Assembly: GCA_943788055.1 (NCBI GenBank)
Contig: CALSOU010000005.1
Coordinates: 1 to 64,000, forward strand
Origin: an uncultured Saprospiraceae bacterium
GTDB lineage: Bacteria; Bacteroidota; Bacteroidia; Chitinophagales; Saprospiraceae
Direction: 5' to 3'
DNA length: 64,000 nt
Position 1 is the stretch's first letter, and each line of letters starts with the position of its first letter. The notes under the pieces were generated by a model. That model did not search any database, was not told the origin of the DNA, and saw only the letters and a program-made list of their open reading frames with translations. A program made the position numbers and the translations under genes. This document shows positions 17,979 through 27,456 of the stretch, piece after piece.

Positions 17979-19043
17979 TTACTTACTAATTGATTGAACG
18001 ACTGCTTTAATCTCTTGCTCGTCGCTTTTTGGAAAAATCAAAAGGCCTCCAGGTTCGTCAACGACGATGTAGTTGTCTAGTCCTTTGATGACGACAACTT
18101 TGCTACTGTCCGTTCGAATGATAGATCGGTGCGTATCGATAAGGTGTGTATTTGCACCCAAGCTAACTGTGTCATTTCCATCTTTGTCGAGATACGAATG
18201 TAGTGAATTCCAAGTTCCTAGATCACTCCAGCCAATATCTGAAGGGATGGTGTAGACATTGTCTGCTTTTTCTAGAATCGCATAATCGACGGATATGTTA
18301 GGTGTTTGTGGATAGACTTGATCGATATAGGTTTGTTCTTCAGATGTGTTGTATTTCGAACTATCCTGAGTCAGTATTCGAATGATCTCTGGGGCGTTTT
18401 TGCGAAAGGATTCTATCATGCTTGAAGCTTTCCAAATGAAAATTCCTGCATTCCAAAAATAGTTACCCGCATCAAGATAAGACTGAGCCGTTTCGTGATT
18501 TGGTTTTTCTCTAAACTGCTGGACTTTCAGCACCTCGCCGGATGCATTTTGATCAACTTCAATATATCCATAGCCTGTATCAGGCCTGGTCGGTTGAATT
18601 CCCAAAGTGACAATGCCATCGTTTTTCTCGACATGTTCTAATGCTTGTTTGATCTTCTCAACAAATACATCGACATACATAATGACCGCGTCAGAAGGCG
18701 CTGTAACAAAGACAGCATCCTTATTTTCTGCAAAAAGCCTTAAAGCAGTATATGCAACACATGGTCCTGTATTATTTCGGCTTGGTTCGCACAGGATATT
18801 TTGTTCTGGAATCATAGGTAGATGATCCATCACTTGCTGTTTGTATCGCTGATTGGTCAGAATAAGGATACGATCAGCGGGAACAATTTTTAGAAAGCGA
18901 TCAGTAGTTAGCTGCAATAGCGACTTCCCTACACCAAGGATATCAAGAAATTGTTTGGGCGTTGCTTCAGTAGAAGAAGGCCAAAATCTGGATCCGACGC
19001 CTCCAGCCATGATCGTAATATAGTGATTATTGTTTGTGTTCAT
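17979..19043 (-). CDS. manC: mannose-1-phosphate guanylyltransferase
   Basis: The 354-residue enzyme makes GDP-mannose from mannose 1-phosphate and GTP in the cytoplasm. It shows the nucleotidyltransferase signature GGVGSRFWPSS with PKQFL, then YGYIEV, FREKPN and FWNAGIFIWKAS. The length matches the monofunctional form, without the C-terminal phosphomannose isomerase domain of bifunctional ManC. It is the last gene of the minus-strand polysaccharide locus and supplies an activated mannose, and perhaps fucose or rhamnose derivatives, for the surface glycan. Confidence 0.93.
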   Translation of the reverse strand: MNTNNNHYITIMAGGVGSRFWPSSTEATPKQFLDILGVGKSLLQLTTDRFLKIVPADRILILTNQRYKQQVMDHLPMIPEQNILCEPSRNNTGPCVAYTALRLFAENKDAVFVTAPSDAVIMYVDVFVEKIKQALEHVEKNDGIVTLGIQPTRPDTGYGYIEVDQNASGEVLKVQQFREKPNHETAQSYLDAGNYFWNAGIFIWKASSMIESFRKNAPEIIRILTQDSSKYNTSEEQTYIDQVYPQTPNISVDYAILEKADNVYTIPSDIGWSDLGTWNSLHSYLDKDGNDTVSLGANTHLIDTHRSIIRTDSSKVVVIKGLDNYIVVDEPGGLLIFPKSDEQEIKAVVQSISK

Positions 19044-19093
19044 TCAATACTAGTTGTTTGTTATTCTGTTTGCGAAGTATGAAAATAAGACTG

Positions 19094-20188
19094 CTATAGT
19101 TTGGCAATTATTTCGACAATTCTTCCTGCTGTTTTACCATCCCAGAGTTTTGGAATTCCACCTGTTTTCCATTCGCCGCGCACTAATTTCTTGAGGTAAG
19201 GAACGATATTATTGGGATCAGTTCCTACTATTTCATTTGTTCCCATCGTAACTGTTTCTGGTCTTTCCGTACTATTTCTCAAGGTCATACATGGCACTCC
19301 CATGACCGTTGTTTCTTCCGTGATTCCTCCAGAGTCAGTAACAACACCTAATGCATTTTTTACTAGATAATTGAATTGTAGATAAGGCATGGGTCCGGTA
19401 ATAATTAGATTTTCAAATTGAATACCCAATTGATCAAACATTTTCTTTGTCCTAGGATGCATCGGAAATACGACCTTGCGATCGCCGACATTATCGTTGA
19501 TAAGCGATAGAAGGGTACGTAGATTCTCGTAGCCATCGACATTGGATGGGCGGTGGAGTGTCATGACAATATACTTGCCCGATTCAAGACCTTCTTTGTC
19601 GTAAAATTCTGGAGCTGTAAAGCGATCCATATTGCCAAGTAAGGAATCGATCATCGTATTTCCTACGAAGAATATTTTTTCCTCACCATGACCTAGATCT
19701 TTAAGGTTATCATTTGCGATAGCTGAGGTAGTGAAGAAATAATCGGTTATGCTATCCGTAGCCATCCGATTGATTTCTTCAGGCATTTTCTCATCTCCAG
19801 ATCGTATTCCACCTTCGACGTGTGCCACTTTGACCCATTCTTTCTTGGCAGTAATTGCACAAGCCATAGTAGAGGTCACATCTCCGACGACGATACACAG
19901 ATCTGGTGTCCAAGTCTTGATAGCTTCTTCGTATTTGAGCATTATCTGTCCAGTTTGATAAGCCTGTGTTCCAGATCCTACTCCTAGGTTCAGATCAGGT
20001 TGAGGAATATTCAGTTGTTCGAAGAAAGCTTCACTCATTTTCTTATCGTAGTGCTGACCAGTATGGATGAGTCTGTATTCAATCGGTTGGTCAGGATGAT
20101 TATCATTATGCTTTTTGAGCGCATGCATGATCGGACCGATTTTCATAAAATTGGGCCTTGCACCGGCAATGATGTCTATTTTGTTCAT
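19094..20188 (-). CDS. UDP-GlcNAc 2-epimerase family (WecB/WbpI type)
   Basis: The 364-residue protein belongs to the non-hydrolysing UDP-GlcNAc 2-epimerase family: GARPNFMKIGPI at the N-terminus, HTGQHYDKKMSEAFF, GDVTSTMA, HVEGGIRSGDEKMPEE and DSGGITEE. Either it makes UDP-ManNAc (WecB), or it acts last in UDP-ManNAc3NAcA synthesis (WbpI). The locus carries candidates for all the other Wbp steps, which favours the second, but sequence alone does not decide. It lies 50 bases upstream of manC on the same strand. Confidence 0.88.
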   Translation of the reverse strand: MNKIDIIAGARPNFMKIGPIMHALKKHNDNHPDQPIEYRLIHTGQHYDKKMSEAFFEQLNIPQPDLNLGVGSGTQAYQTGQIMLKYEEAIKTWTPDLCIVVGDVTSTMACAITAKKEWVKVAHVEGGIRSGDEKMPEEINRMATDSITDYFFTTSAIANDNLKDLGHGEEKIFFVGNTMIDSLLGNMDRFTAPEFYDKEGLESGKYIVMTLHRPSNVDGYENLRTLLSLINDNVGDRKVVFPMHPRTKKMFDQLGIQFENLIITGPMPYLQFNYLVKNALGVVTDSGGITEETTVMGVPCMTLRNSTERPETVTMGTNEIVGTDPNNIVPYLKKLVRGEWKTGGIPKLWDGKTAGRIVEIIAKL

Positions 20189-20298
20189 GTGGCACGGTTA
20201 TGTACTATAGATCTAATTAGTAGGTCTAGTTATCAGAATCCTCCAGGTTACACCTTTAAGGATTCTTCTTAGGTGTGACTCTTTCATTTTCTCCGCCA

Positions 20299-21552
20299 TT
20301 ATATAATCATTCCAGCTCCCACAGTATTGTTGGTAGCTTCATCAATAAATATGACACTACCCGTGATGCGATTGGTTCGGTATGCGTCGACATGAAGCGG
20401 CTTGGTGGTGCGGATTGTAATGCGCGCAATATCATTCATATTGATGGTTTTATCATCCTGTATTCTATGTAGCGTTTCGATGTTCAACTTGTATTGAATG
20501 TCCTTTACAATACAGCGCGCCTCTTGTGTTGTATGTTGAATCACATATTTTCCGCGTTGTTGTAATGCTTTTTCACTATCAAACCAGCAAATCATAAGAT
20601 CAATATCTTGTGTTGAATTTGGTTTGTTTTTTTCACGTACTATCATGTCACCTCTGCTGAGATCTAGTTTATCTTCCAATAGTATAGTGACACTTTGTGG
20701 AGGAAAAGCTTGGCCTGTTTCACCTGCTGGTCCTTTAATGGATGCTATTTTGCTCGTGAAACCACTAGGAAGTAGTAAAACATCGTCGCCTTTTTTGAGA
20801 ATTCCTCCTGCAATGCGACCACTGTAGCCGCGATAATCATGGAATTCATCAGAATATGGTCTTATGACATATTGGACAGGGAAACGCACATCAATTAGGT
20901 TGTGATCACTAGCAATGTGTACGTTTTCAAGATAGTACATGAGGGTCATACCTTGGTACCAAGACATATTTTTTGATCTGTTCACAACATTGTCTCCGTG
21001 TAGTGCTGAAATAGGAATAAAATCAACATCACGTACATCTAATTTGGACGCAAAATCTGAGAAAGAATCTTTGATTTCGTCGTATCGTTCTTGTTTGTAG
21101 TTAACGAGATCCATTTTATTGATGCAGACTACGATATGAGGAATTTGCAATAAAGATGCAATAATTGCATGCCTTCTGGTTTGTTCGATCACACCATGTC
21201 GTGCGTCAATGAGTATCAGAGCTACATTTGCTGTAGATGCTCCTGTAACCATATTTCTGGTATACTGAATATGGCCAGGAGTATCTGCTATGATGAATTT
21301 ACGTTTGGGTGTCGAAAAGTATCGGTATGCAACATCGATGGTTATACCCTGTTCCCGTTCGCTTTTGAGCCCATCTGTCAGAAGTGCTAGGTTTACTTGT
21401 TCTTCTCCTCGTTTATTGGAAACACGTTCGATCGCCTCGTACTGATCTTGATGGATGGACTTGCTATCATACAGTAAACGACCGATCAGTGTTGATTTTC
21501 CATCATCCACAGAACCTGCTGTTGTGAATCTTAGTAGTTCGGTGTTGCTCAT
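20299..21552 (-). CDS. cysN: sulfate adenylyltransferase subunit 1 (GTPase)
   Basis: The 417-residue product is the regulatory GTPase of ATP sulfurylase. It has the EF-Tu-like G motifs AGSVDDGKSTLIGRLLYD (about 12-29), EREQGITID, DTPGHIQYTRNM (90-101) and NKMD (145-148), then two beta-barrel domains. With CysD it activates sulfate to APS. No APS kinase domain is fused; cysC is a separate gene in the same locus. Unusually, cysN is separated from cysD by eight polysaccharide genes, all on the same strand, instead of being adjacent. This placement suggests dedicated sulfate activation for glycan sulfation. Confidence 0.95.
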   Translation of the reverse strand: MSNTELLRFTTAGSVDDGKSTLIGRLLYDSKSIHQDQYEAIERVSNKRGEEQVNLALLTDGLKSEREQGITIDVAYRYFSTPKRKFIIADTPGHIQYTRNMVTGASTANVALILIDARHGVIEQTRRHAIIASLLQIPHIVVCINKMDLVNYKQERYDEIKDSFSDFASKLDVRDVDFIPISALHGDNVVNRSKNMSWYQGMTLMYYLENVHIASDHNLIDVRFPVQYVIRPYSDEFHDYRGYSGRIAGGILKKGDDVLLLPSGFTSKIASIKGPAGETGQAFPPQSVTILLEDKLDLSRGDMIVREKNKPNSTQDIDLMICWFDSEKALQQRGKYVIQHTTQEARCIVKDIQYKLNIETLHRIQDDKTINMNDIARITIRTTKPLHVDAYRTNRITGSVIFIDEATNNTVGAGMII

Positions 21553-21655
21553 GTTATTGTGCGTTATTATTTCGTTTGAATTTGTCCAAAAACATTTACA
21601 GCATTAAGCAGAAAAGTAGTGGAACCAAGCAGAAATGTCAAGGACTTAATCGGTG

Positions 21656-22960
21656 TTATATTTTAATAAACCAAAGGTTTAGATAATAAAAGAAAGCAAA
21701 AGAACAAAGAATGATAGCTATATCGGTTAGTACTATCTTAACTAAGTTAGCTTTCAAAATATAAAACACTAATAAATTAGTGATAAAGTAGCCGATGAGA
21801 TTACCTACACTAAAGTATAAAACGGCTGTTAATGGATCTTCAGTTAATACGCCAAAATATATGCTTATAGTTCTGCTAACTGCCAGAGTAATATTTATCC
21901 AAAGCGTGTATTGTTCGTTTCGAGTTATCGAAAAAATCTTGGAGAGTGGCGACGAAATTACTCTATAGATGTAGTAGATACTCAATAGAGATGCGAATTT
22001 TCCAGCAAGGGCCCATTCAGTTCCAAAGACAAAAGAAAATAGAAATTCTCCAAAAGCAAAAATTACTCCAAAAACGATGGAACCTACAATTAACATCTTT
22101 AGATGTAAATTAATCGTAAATTCGGAAAGAGTCGATGGGTTTTCTAAATGAATCTGAGCAGCTTTATGATAAAATACAGAGGCAAGCGAATTTCCTATAA
22201 TTTTAAATGGCACATTAAGTAGAGTCAATGCGAAACTGAATCCACCAGTAATTGATGCTGAAAAATATAAGGCCAAAAAATATAGAGGTAAGTCACTCGT
22301 GAATTTATTGATAAAATTCGCTGGCATTACGAAAAGAGGATATTTGATATACTCTCTACATGTATGAAATACCTGCTTTAGGGGTAATTGCAATGCTGCT
22401 TTGAATTCTGTGAACATTCTTTTTTGATACAAGAATGAAATGCCGACAGATAAACTAACAAGGTAGGAATAGATTAAACTTCCGGGACTAGGTGCATATA
22501 CTGTACCAGTAAAGATATTCAAAACACGTTCTGATAATTTCATGGAAACGTTAGAACTAGCATTCTTGTTAAATTTAGCGTTTCGAACATTCCAATTTTG
22601 AATAATCTTAAAAGACTCCGAAAAGATGATTCCGATAGGAAGCAACCATATGTAGGTTTGAATATTTCCTAGATTAAAGCTTCTCACAAAGGTCTCCTTA
22701 AATAATAAGATTGCTATACAAACGACAGTAGTTGTAATAAGCATTCCGAATATTGAAGCTTTCAATAATTTTAGAAAATCAACCTTAAATTTTGGAATAA
22801 CGAATGCAGTTGGGTAAAATGCAGTAGCAAACATGCCGACAAGTGAAGTCACACTAACAAATACTGCATAAACACCAAAGTCATCTTTATCGAAAATCCG
22901 ACTAATAATTGGCATTGTTCCTAGAGCCACTAAAGTAGAAATCATGGCACCAGATGCCAT
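21656..22960 (-). CDS. Wzx-like polysaccharide flippase
   Basis: The 434-residue product is a multi-helix membrane protein of the MATE/oligosaccharide flippase type (LGTMPIISRIFDKDDFGVYAVF at the N-terminus, about 12 hydrophobic segments). It would move lipid-linked repeat units across the inner membrane. The ATG at 22960 is probably not the true start. The frame continues upstream for 25 codons with typical family sequence (KFFGEKGSFKRNSGV) but has no ATG, GTG or TTG before a stop at 23036-23038. An ATG in another frame at 23063 suggests an N-terminal frameshift. Confidence 0.85.
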   Translation of the reverse strand: MASGAMISTLVALGTMPIISRIFDKDDFGVYAVFVSVTSLVGMFATAFYPTAFVIPKFKVDFLKLLKASIFGMLITTTVVCIAILLFKETFVRSFNLGNIQTYIWLLPIGIIFSESFKIIQNWNVRNAKFNKNASSNVSMKLSERVLNIFTGTVYAPSPGSLIYSYLVSLSVGISFLYQKRMFTEFKAALQLPLKQVFHTCREYIKYPLFVMPANFINKFTSDLPLYFLALYFSASITGGFSFALTLLNVPFKIIGNSLASVFYHKAAQIHLENPSTLSEFTINLHLKMLIVGSIVFGVIFAFGEFLFSFVFGTEWALAGKFASLLSIYYIYRVISSPLSKIFSITRNEQYTLWINITLAVSRTISIYFGVLTEDPLTAVLYFSVGNLIGYFITNLLVFYILKANLVKIVLTDIAIILCSFAFFYYLNLWFIKI

Positions 22961-23100
22961 GACACCACTGTTTCTTTTGAAAGAGCCTTTCTCACCAAAA
23001 AACTTATCTACTAGAAAGTTAATTGAGTAGTAATTTTATCGATGTAGGATGGGGTTTTATCATTTCTAGAGTCTTTTTTAGTATCAAAAAGATAATTATA

Positions 23101-23811
23101 TTAAGAATTGAAATTGCTGATGTAATTCAACACGTTTTCTGAAATAAACTTGTGTCCCTTTTCATTGTAATGAATGCCATCTGGAAAATATTCTTCGGAT
23201 TCAAGGTTTGAAACATCTAGAAATGAAAGTCCGAATTGATCGGCAATATTCTTAAGCTCGACATTATACTCTTGATACTTGCGAAGTGTCCCTGGTAATT
23301 GGCGCTCTATTCGCATATTTCCAGAATTAATCCCTAGAATTAGGATTCTACTATTTGTATCTTTTTGGATACATTCTATCAATTGTTTGATATTTCTAGT
23401 GAATTCACTTTTCGAGATCCATGATTTTTTCAACCTCAAATAAGTAAATAGCTTTCTATATTTTGAAATGAAAGCATAGTATACTTTATAAAGGATATTA
23501 TAAAAGATTGATTTGCGTCGATTGTAAAGGATATCAGAATACCAAAATGGAATTTCGCGTGATGGAGCATCTACTGCACCGATATTTATGATGTATAAAT
23601 CTGCATATTCACGAATATATAAATCTCTGGAAGATAGAACTTCTCTTGACGTATATCGTCCACAAGATTGATTAGTAACTTGAAGATGTAAGTTGTTGTG
23701 TTCTGCGCCATTAAGTATTTGCCCGTAATTTAGGATTTCACTAGTCGGCCTGGCTCTTAGTCCTACAGAAGAGCCTATAATACAGATTTTATATGTTTTT
23801 TTAGATACCAA
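23101..23811 (-). CDS. SGNH/GDSL-type hydrolase
   Basis: The 236-residue protein shows the SGNH block I as IIGSSVGLR (Ser around residue 15) and block V as FPDGIHYNEKGH, giving the Asp211/His214 pair. The middle reads ILILGINSGN, in the place of block III. No signal peptide is seen, so it probably acts in the cytoplasm or at the membrane. Proteins of this fold in glycan loci are usually O-acetyl esterases or acyltransferases. The start is taken as TTG, overlapping the end of the sulfotransferase gene by 11 bases, which implies coupling. Confidence 0.75.
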   Translation of the reverse strand: MVSKKTYKICIIGSSVGLRARPTSEILNYGQILNGAEHNNLHLQVTNQSCGRYTSREVLSSRDLYIREYADLYIINIGAVDAPSREIPFWYSDILYNRRKSIFYNILYKVYYAFISKYRKLFTYLRLKKSWISKSEFTRNIKQLIECIQKDTNSRILILGINSGNMRIERQLPGTLRKYQEYNVELKNIADQFGLSFLDVSNLESEEYFPDGIHYNEKGHKFISENVLNYISNFNS

Positions 23812-25030
23812 AATCAGTAATATACTTTTTAGCTATTTCTTTCATTTCTTTGCTCCAATCCTCTGTTGTTAGCTTCTTGTAGAAAGCTTGATTGTACTTT
23901 TTAACTTCCAATTCTTCAGGTGTTAAGCCGATGAATTCTTGTATATACTTTGATTTAGAAGACAACTCTTTCAAGTGAACTGTTATAAATCGGTCGCTTT
24001 CTAGCTCTCGGAGCTGTTTTTGAATTAGCTTATTCCAAAATCTCCAATACCAGCAATTTCGTTCAAAAGCAGTCATAGACTTCCACGCTTCTTCGGATAC
24101 TTCACCTGTTTTAGATCCATTGATTCGGCAAGCTGCATAGTACTTTGCTGGCTTATGCTTAGGACGTTGGAACTCCACACTATTTGTAGGATATCCAAAT
24201 TCAGAATTGTTGAACCAACCTCTGGGATAGGCACTATTGACAAAGTCTTCAAGGTTTCTGATAAGCCAAACAAACTTTGCATTTGGAAATATTTGAGCTA
24301 GCTCTGAAATTAAAGCACCCAACTTCTGATCAGATTGCACATGGTTGGGCTTATTGATATAGCTAAGACCATCATAGGTATCATGAAGAGTCTGCCGGAG
24401 CTCATTGGATTCAACACGACCGTACAACTTATCAATCGCGTACCTTCCAAATTGTAAGTATGAATCATGTATAGCATGAACTTCACTATGTTGATTAAGC
24501 AGACTTGCAATTGCTTTGGAGCCTGACCTTCCAGTACTTAGAACAAAAACTAGATTTCCGGGAAGGTTCATATTTGTGTAGAAACTAGTACTAGTTGTTT
24601 GTTTATCAAATTCTGCAGAATTTGTAGAGTTTTCAGTATTTGACTTAATAATGGTCTTTGAAGGTATCTTACTTCCTTTAGCAATATTAACTCCAGGGTG
24701 GATAATGCTATTTGCTCCTATTCTCGAATTTGCACCGATGATTATCGGTTGATAAGATTTTAGAGAAGAGTTGCTCAAGAGCTGCACTCCATTTTCAAGA
24801 GTTACATTATCCTGAATGCAAATTCCTCCGTCTGAAGAGAGCTTGCAGGAAGCTTCTATTTGAACATTAGAACCTAGCTGAATAGCACTCGGATTATTTA
24901 TCTTGCATGGCGCTTCAATAGCAATTGCGTTACCTTTAATAGGTATCTCCTGTAATTGCAAAGAAGGATTCCTTGAATACTTCCACTTCTTATAAGTCCT
25001 ATTAAGTTTGCGTTTAATTTTAGAAATCAC
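23801..25030 (-). CDS. hexapeptide-repeat / sulfotransferase fusion protein
   Basis: The 409-residue product (GTG start) has two parts. Residues about 30-130 form a left-handed beta-helix of hexapeptide repeats (AIQLGSNVQIEASCKL, PIIIGANSRIGANSIIHPG), as in acetyltransferases. Residues about 155-400 form a PAPS-dependent sulfotransferase: the 5'-phosphosulfate loop VLSTGRSGSKA (about 163-173) and the 3'-phosphate motif WLIRNLEDFVNSAYPRGW (Arg258, Ser266). It would transfer sulfate from PAPS to a sugar of the surface glycan. The fusion may be a bifunctional modifying enzyme or the helix may serve as a trimerisation scaffold. Its PAPS supply, cysC, cysD and cysN, is in the same locus. Confidence 0.85.
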   Translation of the reverse strand: MISKIKRKLNRTYKKWKYSRNPSLQLQEIPIKGNAIAIEAPCKINNPSAIQLGSNVQIEASCKLSSDGGICIQDNVTLENGVQLLSNSSLKSYQPIIIGANSRIGANSIIHPGVNIAKGSKIPSKTIIKSNTENSTNSAEFDKQTTSTSFYTNMNLPGNLVFVLSTGRSGSKAIASLLNQHSEVHAIHDSYLQFGRYAIDKLYGRVESNELRQTLHDTYDGLSYINKPNHVQSDQKLGALISELAQIFPNAKFVWLIRNLEDFVNSAYPRGWFNNSEFGYPTNSVEFQRPKHKPAKYYAACRINGSKTGEVSEEAWKSMTAFERNCWYWRFWNKLIQKQLRELESDRFITVHLKELSSKSKYIQEFIGLTPEELEVKKYNQAFYKKLTTEDWSKEMKEIAKKYITDFGI

Positions 25031-25085
25031 AATGTCTTGGACTTATAATGTTTGATTTGTTTGTAAAACTAATTTAATTTTCAAT

Positions 25086-26459
25086 TTAAGACGAAAGACT
25101 ATCGAATTTAGAATTTAGAGTTCTTTCATACACAGTATTATACCCTTCCCAGCCCTCTCTTTCATATGACGAATTATGCCACAAATAGACGAACGAACCA
25201 TTATATTGACTAACCGTCGATTTAAGCTTTTCTACCTTTTTAATAGCATCGTTCACTCCCAAATTCTCGTATTGTTTTAGGCTGACTTCCATCATGATTA
25301 ATGGTTGTTCTATGAGATTTAGTTCTTTTCGCTCTTGAAAATCATAAACTGGAAAATCATAACATACACCACATCTAAAACCAGCCATTCCAGCGTAGCC
25401 CAAGGTACTGTCCCATTCCATTTCGCTTTCTTCCCATATTCTCCAGGTTTCTGGTATGGAAAACCGCAAGTAATGCTGTCGGCCTGTTGTAATCTTGTTG
25501 CCAATTGTTTCTTCTAACCTTTGCTTCTCTTCTCTAAAAAGTTGAAGATTGTTATAGGTATCATATGACGGATGTAACCCAATATGATGGCCGCGATTTT
25601 GAATTTGAGCTATTAGCGAAGTAATCTTTTTACTTCCTATTTGATAAGCGGGGTCGTATTTGCTACTTCCTCCTGTCATGAAGAAAAAGGAAGCTTGTAC
25701 ACCCATTATTTCAGCATCACTCATCTGTTTTTCATGATAGTCATAGGGATCTTGACCGCTCAGAAATACCTTTGTTTCAGTACTAGCTTCTTTAAAATGC
25801 ATTTTGCTTAGATGCCAGGCTGTTTTCTTAAAATAGTGGCCAGTACTTTTGAAATAGTAAGGCATATCAACATCGTGTGTGGGGACGATGTGTGCAGTCC
25901 TTTTTTTTCGAGCTTGCTTTATTCCCATTTCCATTAAAATGGCCCACAATAGCTCGGTATATTCGTTTACGATCGGACGATCAAGAAAATTTTCCTTGAC
26001 TGCCAATGCCTCACTTGAGGGAAAACGATCGTGTTGATCTCGAACCTTATTGATACTCTCTTCCCATCGCGTAAGCATAAAGAAGCCATTCGCTAAGATA
26101 TCGTTATCTAAAACCCACTTCTTATCTTGCTGTGCCAATTGATTATTTCCATATATACAGACACTTGGGTGTTTTTTTGAACCTACCTGTAATGAAGACT
26201 TGGTGACTTTCTGTGGAATATCTTTAACGCTATATTCTGGAGTGGCTTTGCGCCAAAAAGCATTTCGAATTGTAAGTTCACGATCTCCAATTGCTAAGGA
26301 AGTATCTTGATCTTGATGGTTTTTAGATATTTGATATGATATTCCCAAAAATATCTCCAAATAGATTCGCAGCATATATTGTATTTCCTTCGATCCATTT
26401 GTTGGAATAGAAACTATCAATGCATTAGAGTTACTGGACAAATTTTCTTGAAGAATCAA
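25086..26459 (-). CDS. polysaccharide deacetylase family protein (DUF7033-type N-terminus)
   Basis: The 457-residue protein carries a carbohydrate esterase 4-like fold with the metal-site motifs PTHDVDMPYYFKS and GHHIGLHPSYDTY, and a later conserved block RFSIPETWRIWEESEMEWDSTLGYAG. The N-terminal roughly 130 residues resemble the DUF7033-type domain paired with such deacetylases in Bacteroidota glycan loci. It probably removes N-acetyl groups from an intermediate or the polymer, or is a glycan-locus protein of related fold. No signal peptide is visible. The start is TTG at 26459; no ATG lies nearby. Confidence 0.8.
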   Translation of the reverse strand: MILQENLSSNSNALIVSIPTNGSKEIQYMLRIYLEIFLGISYQISKNHQDQDTSLAIGDRELTIRNAFWRKATPEYSVKDIPQKVTKSSLQVGSKKHPSVCIYGNNQLAQQDKKWVLDNDILANGFFMLTRWEESINKVRDQHDRFPSSEALAVKENFLDRPIVNEYTELLWAILMEMGIKQARKKRTAHIVPTHDVDMPYYFKSTGHYFKKTAWHLSKMHFKEASTETKVFLSGQDPYDYHEKQMSDAEIMGVQASFFFMTGGSSKYDPAYQIGSKKITSLIAQIQNRGHHIGLHPSYDTYNNLQLFREEKQRLEETIGNKITTGRQHYLRFSIPETWRIWEESEMEWDSTLGYAGMAGFRCGVCYDFPVYDFQERKELNLIEQPLIMMEVSLKQYENLGVNDAIKKVEKLKSTVSQYNGSFVYLWHNSSYEREGWEGYNTVYERTLNSKFDSLSS

Positions 26460-26490
26460 AAGCTTAGCTAGGTAATACTTGTGTTATTAT

Positions 26491-27456
26491 TTAAAGTTTG
26501 AATGGATGCTTTGAGAGCGGAAGTTTAGCAAAGGGGTGATAATTCCCTTTTAGTCCAATCGGTTCAGCATGTCTGATTTGGTGTACTATTTCGATAGCTT
26601 TTTTGGATTCTGAAATACGAAACCCTTGACCATCTAAGATTGCCTGATAGCTTTTGGTATGTAGTTCGGTGAAACCTTTGCTAAATTCCAATTCTTCACC
26701 ATCTACAGTGATAGAACGGTAAGTACGCATTCCTTTTGCCTTTATTTCTTCGGGAAGTACATCATAATTTATACTGAGAAACCATCGAACTCGAGCTCTT
26801 TCAAATTCGAGATAACCCGCCGCTCGATCATGTGTGTGCACATGGACGGTATTTTGACGTAAGTCACCAAATATCCATCCAAGCATATCAAAAAAGTGCA
26901 CACCTATATTTGTTGCGATTCCACCTGATTTCTCTTCATTTCCCTTCCAACTGGTATAATACCAACTTCCTCGAGAGGTCAGGTAGCTTAAATCGAACTC
27001 AAAGACTTTATCTGGAGGAGCAGCATCAACTTTCTTTTTAAGGTCAATAATCGCAGAGTGTAAACGCAATTGAAGAATATTGTAGATATGCTGACCAGTT
27101 TCCTCCTCAATCTGTTGAAGTGAATCTATATTCCAAGGGTTTAGGACAATTGGTTTTTCGCAAATGACATCGGCACCATACCGAAGTCCGAAGCGAATGT
27201 GTGCGTCATGTAGATAATTTGGAGAGCAGACTCCAAAGTAATCTATAGCTGTACTATTTCTTTTGAGTTTTTCGACATGGCGATCAAACCTTTCAAATTC
27301 TGTGAAGAAAGCGGCATTGGGAAAGTAAGAATCGATAATTCCTACGGAATCGTTTTTATCCATTGCTGCTACAAGACTTCCTCCTACGTCTTTGATAGCT
27401 TTCATATGTCGTGGAGCAATGTACCCTGCCGCTCCAATTAATCCAAAAGTATTCAT
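26491..27456 (-). CDS. Gfo/Idh/MocA oxidoreductase, WbpB/WlbA type
   Basis: The 321-residue NAD(P)-dependent enzyme has the N-terminal Rossmann motif GLIGAAGYIAPRHMKAIKD, the catalytic CEKPIVLNP motif and ILQLRLHSAI, which are typical of the WlbA/WbpB branch. That branch oxidises UDP-GlcNAc-uronic acid at C3. The enzymes before and after it in the UDP-ManNAc3NAcA pathway are also candidates in this locus. Its ATG overlaps the stop of the glycosyltransferase gene upstream by four bases (ATGA), so the two are translationally coupled. Confidence 0.88.
   Translation of the reverse strand: MNTFGLIGAAGYIAPRHMKAIKDVGGSLVAAMDKNDSVGIIDSYFPNAAFFTEFERFDRHVEKLKRNSTAIDYFGVCSPNYLHDAHIRFGLRYGADVICEKPIVLNPWNIDSLQQIEEETGQHIYNILQLRLHSAIIDLKKKVDAAPPDKVFEFDLSYLTSRGSWYYTSWKGNEEKSGGIATNIGVHFFDMLGWIFGDLRQNTVHVHTHDRAAGYLEFERARVRWFLSINYDVLPEEIKAKGMRTYRSITVDGEELEFSKGFTELHTKSYQAILDGQGFRISESKKAIEIVHQIRHAEPIGLKGNYHPFAKLPLSKHPFKL

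Noticed and set aside
20189-20298. Terminator or riboswitch between cysN and the epimerase gene
   Set aside because: Imperfect arms (GTTACACCT and AGGTGTGAC) are present but no T run follows on the coding strand and no known riboswitch pattern is seen.
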